A stretch of DNA of 64,000 nucleotides from Andalucia godoyi (lineage: Eukaryota; Discoba; Jakobea; Jakobida; Andaluciidae), in assembly GCA_009859145.1 (NCBI GenBank), contig VRVR01000043.1:144721-208720 (forward strand), in the 5' to 3' direction. Positions 59,098 through 64,000 of this stretch are shown piece by piece. The stretch's first letter is position 1. Each line of letters opens with the position of its first letter. The notes beneath the pieces were generated by a model. It saw only the letters and a list, made by a program, of their open reading frames with translations. It was not told the DNA's origin and did not search any database. The position numbers were made by a program, and so were the translations under genes.

Positions 59098-60561
59098 ATG
59101 AGCTTGACGCGCGCAATCCGATCTGTTCGCGCATCGCGGCTGTCTTCGCTGTCCAGACGACCGGCGCCTTCATTCTTGCACGGCACCAATGCCGTGATTT
59201 CCGATTCTCGTTCGTTTTCCACATTTCCATGTTTTCGCTCATTTCCGTTTTTGCAGGCGTTTTCAAACGTCGTTCCGTTCCTGATGGCAGACATCGGCGA
59301 AGGAATCACGGAAGTGGAGGTTTTGCAGTGGTATGTGAAAGAAGGAGACAAGATCTCGCAGTTTGATCGCGTGTGTGAGGTGCAGTCCGACAAGGCAACA
59401 GTGGAAATCACGTCGCGATACGACGGAGTTGTTTCTAAATTGCATTATAAAAAGGGGGATCTTGCGAAAGTCGGAAAGCCGCTGATTGATGTACAGGTCG
59501 AAGGGGCCGTGTCCTCGGAGCCATCTGCGTTTGATAGCAAGCCGGGGTCGTCCGCTCCAGCGTCGACAGCTCCAGGAGCGGGAATGCAGCAGCAGGAGGA
59601 GGAGGTGGCCGCAGAGAAGGGAAAGAAGGGTGAGATTGCCGGTGTTGGGAAGGCACTTGCAACTCCTGCAGTTCGTCGAGTTGCACGCGAGAAGGGCATT
59701 GATCTGAGCTCGATTCGTGGATCCGGACCGAATGGACGGGTTTTAGTAGAAGATTTAGAGTCGGCATCATCATCATCATCATCATCATCATCGCCGGCGA
59801 CGGCGGTGGAAAGCGGCAATGGTGCATTGTCGAGTGCGTTTGCAGCGTCGGCAGATGTAGTGATTCCAGTCCGTGGAATCACACGAACGATGATCAAGAC
59901 GATGGAGTCGTCGCTTTCGATTCCTCATCTTGGATACTCGGACGAGATTGTCATGGACAAGTTGATTTCGGTCCGTTCTCAATTGAAAGATGCATGCCTG
60001 GAGCGAGGCGTGAAGATTACATACATGCCGTTCTTCATCAAGGCTTGCTCACTGGCCCTCTCCAAGTATCCGATTCTGAATTCGTCATTGACTGGATCGA
60101 CAGAAGGCGAGCGAGTGATTGTGCAAAAGGCAGCCCACAATATTGGAATTGCAATGGACACACCCTCGGGACTTCTGGTCCCCAACATCAAGAACTGCGA
60201 GTCAAAGTCCATCTTTGAGATCGCTCGGGAACTGAACGATCTGCAGGCGCTTGCCAAGGCCGGAAAACTGTCGTCGGCGTACTTAACCGGAGGGTCGTTT
60301 TCCATCTCCAACATTGGTGCAATTGGCGGCACGTATGCCCGCCCCGTGATTGTTCCGCCCGAGGTCGGCATTGGCGCCATCGGCAAGATTCAGACACTGC
60401 CGCGCTTTGATGCGACCGGAAACATCGTCAAGGCTAACATTCTCAATATTTCATGGTCCGCCGACCACAGAATCGTCGACGGCGCCACAATCGCAAAATT
60501 CTCAAACGCAGTCATTGGATTCATTGAAAACCCCGAAACCCTCCTCGTCGACCTCAAGTAA
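59098..60561 (+). CDS. DBT: Branched-chain 2-oxoacid dehydrogenase E2 (DBT), mitochondrial
   Basis: 487 residues from the ATG at 59098 (15 upstream codons open only from a TTG). Dihydrolipoyl transacylase core of the complex that oxidises the 2-oxo acids of Leu, Ile and Val. Residues 1-~58 are an Arg/Ser-rich presequence. The lipoyl domain starts FLMADIGEGITEVEV; the lipoylated lysine is Lys99 in QSDKATVEI. After a linker, the E1/E3-binding domain is at ~200-235 (ATPAVRRVAREKGIDL, then GSGPNGRVLVEDL). The catalytic domain has IRGITRTMIKTM-like helices (here VRGITRTMIKTM), the SLSIPHLGYSDEI strand, SGLLVPNIKN and the active-site SWSADHRIVDGA (His457, Asp461). The start IGEGITEVEV and HLGYSDE favour DBT over the pyruvate or 2-oxoglutarate E2. 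Confidence 0.95.
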   Translation: MSLTRAIRSVRASRLSSLSRRPAPSFLHGTNAVISDSRSFSTFPCFRSFPFLQAFSNVVPFLMADIGEGITEVEVLQWYVKEGDKISQFDRVCEVQSDKATVEITSRYDGVVSKLHYKKGDLAKVGKPLIDVQVEGAVSSEPSAFDSKPGSSAPASTAPGAGMQQQEEEVAAEKGKKGEIAGVGKALATPAVRRVAREKGIDLSSIRGSGPNGRVLVEDLESASSSSSSSSSPATAVESGNGALSSAFAASADVVIPVRGITRTMIKTMESSLSIPHLGYSDEIVMDKLISVRSQLKDACLERGVKITYMPFFIKACSLALSKYPILNSSLTGSTEGERVIVQKAAHNIGIAMDTPSGLLVPNIKNCESKSIFEIARELNDLQALAKAGKLSSAYLTGGSFSISNIGAIGGTYARPVIVPPEVGIGAIGKIQTLPRFDATGNIVKANILNISWSADHRIVDGATIAKFSNAVIGFIENPETLLVDLK

Positions 60562-60843
60562 AAAATTTGCGCAAGTCTCAACCCGCAAGTCTCAACCCGC
60601 AACATCTTTTCCCCATTTTTTTTCGGGCACTTTTTAATTTTTACAGTCGAGTTTCAATGTGTCTCTTTGACGGATCGCAAATTCTGAAAATCTCCTATCT
60701 CTGCATTTCGTTTCTTCACTAAAAAAAATATTAAAAATCAAATTATTTTCACTGATTTTATTTGAATTGTTTTTGATATATTTTATTGTTAATTGTTGTT
60801 TGAAGGGTTTTTGGGAAAGAGAGAGGGGAGAGAGGGGAGAGAG

Positions 60844-60923
<80 letters not shown>
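60562..60923. other. Short intergenic region with GA tract
   Basis: 362 bp: 3' flank of DBT, then A/T-rich sequence, then the GA tract leading into the next start codon. No gene. Confidence 0.5.
60821..60921. repeat. (GGGAGAGA)n / (GA)n tract directly before a start codon
   Basis: GGGAGAGA units to about 60848, then pure (GA) to 60921; the ATG of the BTB gene is at 60924. Confidence 0.97.
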
Positions 60924-60929
<6 letters not shown>

Positions 60930-63863
60930 TCGCACTGCGTGCTGAATCTGCCCGCGCTCAGTGCAAAGTACGTGTGGCTTCCGACATGTACGCTTCCTAC
61001 AGCAGGCAGCGGGGCGTTCTTGTTTGAAGCTCGGGCGCATAATGACATTCATGTAGCGCTACACTATTCGTGCTCGGAATTGGCGTCGCAGCGAGACTCT
61101 CGGTATCCGGATGCTGCGGCAGCGTACGAATTCCTGTTTGGCGGATACACAAACACAAAGAGTTTGATTCGGCGATTTGGAAAGCAGGTCGCGCTGACGT
61201 CGTTCAAGCTGACGACAGGCGCGGCGATTCCGCAGGGCATATTCACACGATTTTGGATCTCAATCAGCATCGACGGTGTGCTGGCGATGGGTTATGGATC
61301 CGTCGGCGAAAATGTTATCCTTCGATGGCAGGATGCAGAGCCGGTCACGACGGTCATGTATGTCGGACTTTCTTCGTGGGACTCGCCAGTCCAGTACCGC
61401 AACTTCTACACGACACCGTCATCGATTGTGACGGGGTTGCATTCCGGCGCAGGACCTCGAAGAACAGCGGTGACTCGATCCGCTTCCAATGAACCCTATT
61501 CACCAGCATCCGCATTCACATCAATTGCACCTGGTCAGTCCAGCAGCAACAGCAGCGGCAGCAGTAGTAGTAGCACCAGCAGCAACAGCTTCTCCTCCTC
61601 CTTGTCAGGGAACTCAATATCGAGCTTGCAAGCGACTGCACTATACGAGTCTTCGCTGGCGGACTCGCTGTTGACGCCTTCCTCGGGTGCTGTAACAGGA
61701 CCGTTGGCATCGTCTGCTTCCTCTCCAGGAGCAATTACCAACACCTCAAACTCGAGGAGGTTTTCAACACCACGGTCAGAATCCGTGTCATCGGCGGGGG
61801 GTGCTGTGTCAACAGAGGTTATCGTCGACGCGTCGTTCGTCAGTGTCGTGTCGAATGATTGGAGGTACAATCTCTTCTCGCTGCAGCAATCTGGAATCTT
61901 TTGCGATGTCATTTTGAACTTTGCGGACGGCTCGCAGTCGGCTGTGCATTCTTTCGTGCTCGCCGCTGCGTCGCCGCTGTTCGCTCTGAAATTCCGACAG
62001 CTGCGCCAGTCGAACCCGCAGCATCTTGTGCAAGAAATGAACTGTTTCTTGTCGGACGCGGACCTGGACTGCGATGTTACGGGGTACGAATGGGAGGTGC
62101 TGATGGTGGCAATCTACACGGGACTCTTGTACGGGATCCAGTCTTTGGATGTTGATCGGTATATTGCAATATCGAGAGGTCTGCAGTTGGCAAACATTTG
62201 CGACGCCCTCGTCGCGCAGCGGTCCAATCTGATGAGTCAGCCGTTTGCGCATTCACAGTCTAGCTTGGCTTGCGAGCAGACGTTGCTGCGGTTTCGCGAA
62301 GTGCTGCTCGATGCTACGACACCGGACGACGTCGAGGTGTACTACGCAGAACATCTGGAAGGATCCTTTGGGGATTGCCAGCTTATTTGTGACAACATGC
62401 GGTTTGCATGTCACCGCGCCGCTCTTGGTGCGCATTCCAATTTTTTCTTTCGCATGTTCTCTGGCGGATTTCACGAGTGCATTACTCGAGAGTGCGATCT
62501 GACGGACATGATTTCTGCTGATGTACTCCGGCAGGTCCTGGAGTACTGCTACTCGGGTGTTCTGCCTCCGTCGATTGCTTGCGACTCGCGGAAGCTGGTC
62601 GATCTGATGACGGCCTCTTCGGAATTTATGCTTACGATTCTGAAGCGCGAAGTGGAACGTCGCCTCTGCGAAGTCGTGCAGTCTCCAGGCTTTGCCGCCG
62701 ACTTGGTCTCCTTGGCGGATGCGTGGGACTGTCCCGTATTGCGCGATCGCTGCATTGATGTTCTGCAAGTGCAGTTTTGCTCACTTCCGACGGACAGCGT
62801 GCAGAACTTGTCGATAAGCGTAGTGGAGGAACTGTTGCAGCGTGAAGATCTACATGCCGACATAAGCCAAAACGACATTTTCCTGTTTTCTCTCAACTGG
62901 CTTGCGTCGTCCGTCAGCAATCTTCCCACACAGGATGTGGATGTAGTCAAGAAGGGTTACGAAACTCGTGTGTTTCCATCGCTCCGAATTCACCTCCTGT
63001 CTCGCGACTTTCTTGATGGGCTGATTTCTGATACCCGCTATGCCGCTTTGCTGCCACCCGTGTCGTTTGCGCGACTGCAGCGCGCAGCCTCGGACCTTGC
63101 AGAATCGATTGCAGCCTCTGCTGCAGCCTCTGCATCGGCCTCTGCCTCTGCATCTTCGTCTCAACTCGCATTCTCACTGCATCCTCTCGCAAAGAGCCTT
63201 TCAGAGATGCTTCCGTCCAATGTGAAGATCCCACGTCTCTCCGTTGCTCTGGCCTTCGTTCGGCCTGGGGATGACAATGGCGTCTTCTACTACATCGGAT
63301 CGAAGGGTCATACACACCCTTGGACGAATCCGCATTCGAACGGGGACGTCGTTGTATCGTGTTCGTCGCCCAGGAATCGTTTCTCACACTCTGAATTTGT
63401 TGTGGATCGACGCACTCATTCGACTGTTTTCTTTACCTCGCCTACGCACCAGCCGTGGGTCGCAGTGGACTTGGGAGAGAAGTATCGTCTCCTGTGCACG
63501 CGATACACGCTTCGCCACGACTCCTCGGCCAGCAACTTCTTGCGGTCTTGGGATTTCCAAGCGTCGGATGACGGACAGAGCTGGAGCTGCCTTCGCACTC
63601 ACCGAAACGACACGAGCATTTCCCATTCGCGTGCCTGTATTTCTTTCTTGGTTTCCACAAGCTCCCAAGGGCATCCGTTGCCACAGGACGCGCAGCAACT
63701 GCGTGAATCGACGTGCCGTCCGTACCGGCACTTTCGAGTGATCATGCGAGATTGCTCCAGCTCCGGCTCCGATCAAATGGTCCTCAGCAATCTCGAGTTG
63801 TACGGCTTCCTCGTGCTCCGTACGTTGACCCAAGCAGCTCCAACTGCGCCTCCTGCGCTTTGA
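60924..63863 (+). CDS. Double-BTB protein with N-terminal FAMeT-like and C-terminal discoidin domains
   Basis: 979 residues, intronless. Residues ~15-165 resemble the farnesoic acid O-methyltransferase-like domain (YEFLFGGYTNTKSLIRR, TRFWISISIDGVLAMGYG, MYVGLSSWDSPV), a beta-sandwich that despite its name is a putative binding module. After a Ser-rich linker there are two BTB-like domains: ~322-410 (FCDVILNFADGSQSAVHSFVL) and ~480-575 (GDCQLICDNMRFACHRAALG), then a BACK region (~580-690). Residues ~800-950 form an F5/8 type C (discoidin-like) domain: WVAVDLGEKYRLLCTRYTLRH, LRSWDFQASDDGQSW, YRHFRVIMRD. BTB-BACK plus discoidin is the layout of BTBD9-type proteins, some of which act with CUL3; the FAMeT-like N-terminus is not part of BTBD9. 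Substrate unknown. Confidence 0.87.
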
Positions 63864-63901
63864 GTTCTGTCCTCAGTTTTCTTTTGCTGTTCCCTCCTCT
63901 T

Positions 63902-63904
<3 letters not shown>

Positions 63905-63935
<31 letters not shown>
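63905..63935. repeat. (CA)n microsatellite
   Basis: About fifteen CA units, 40 bp after the stop codon of the BTB/discoidin gene. The last 65 bp of the window hold nothing else recognisable. Confidence 0.95.
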
Positions 63936-63937
<2 letters not shown>

Positions 63938-64000
63938 TATTTATGATTCACTCTACCAGTCGTTTGTGCAAACCTATCGAGGTTTTCTCTGAAAAACTGC

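Overview
The window is nuclear DNA from a eukaryote. It has very long, mostly uninterrupted reading frames, spliceosomal-type signals in at least one gene, many CA/GA/AGAC microsatellites, poly-Gln/Ser/Gly tracts, and typically eukaryotic proteins: a VPS13-type lipid bridge, the TFIIIB subunit BRF1, an SCC2/NIPBL cohesin loader, the proteasome regulator PI31, HSP10, a branched-chain E2 and PET117. The axonemal inner-arm dynein light chain p28/DNALI1 implies a motile cilium or flagellum. RWP-RK and phytochelatin synthase genes fit a protist or algal-type gene set. I read it as an intron-poor, flagellated unicellular eukaryote of unresolved lineage. Several long frames open with a non-ATG codon in the raw ORFs; I moved those starts to the first sensible ATG and say so.

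Layout. 1-7.3 kb: a coiled-coil protein with two LC8-type motifs, then a GAF-domain protein, HSP10 and a conserved-looking unknown. 7.8-8.8 kb: a decayed IS607-type transposon (serine recombinase TnpA plus TnpB/Fanzor). 9.4-16.1 kb: VPS13-like. 16.7-17.1 kb: a second, internally deleted Fanzor copy. 17.6-20.8 kb: DNALI1 and BRF1, convergent. 21.8-32.5 kb: a BTB protein and a giant WD40 protein carrying about 22 QT motifs. 33.3-39.4 kb: PI31, phytochelatin synthase, PET117 and an RWP-RK factor, followed by a 60-N assembly gap. 41.7-50.3 kb: SCC2 with a PHD finger and a Q/H-rich protein with a recoverable 175-nt intron. 50.8-58.4 kb: a TMEM144-like transporter and a 6.4-kb Cys-rich membrane-protein gene broken by one extra base in a seven-copy 99-bp repeat. 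59.1-63.9 kb: branched-chain E2 (DBT) and a BTB/discoidin protein.

Neighbours do not form an operon-like pathway, as expected for a eukaryote. Two themes stand out. First, dynein biology: p28 plus two proteins with LC8-like QT motifs, one of which looks like a polyvalent LC8 scaffold behind a beta-propeller. Second, remnants of a bacterial-type IS607/TnpB element whose two copies share a right end stopping at GG.
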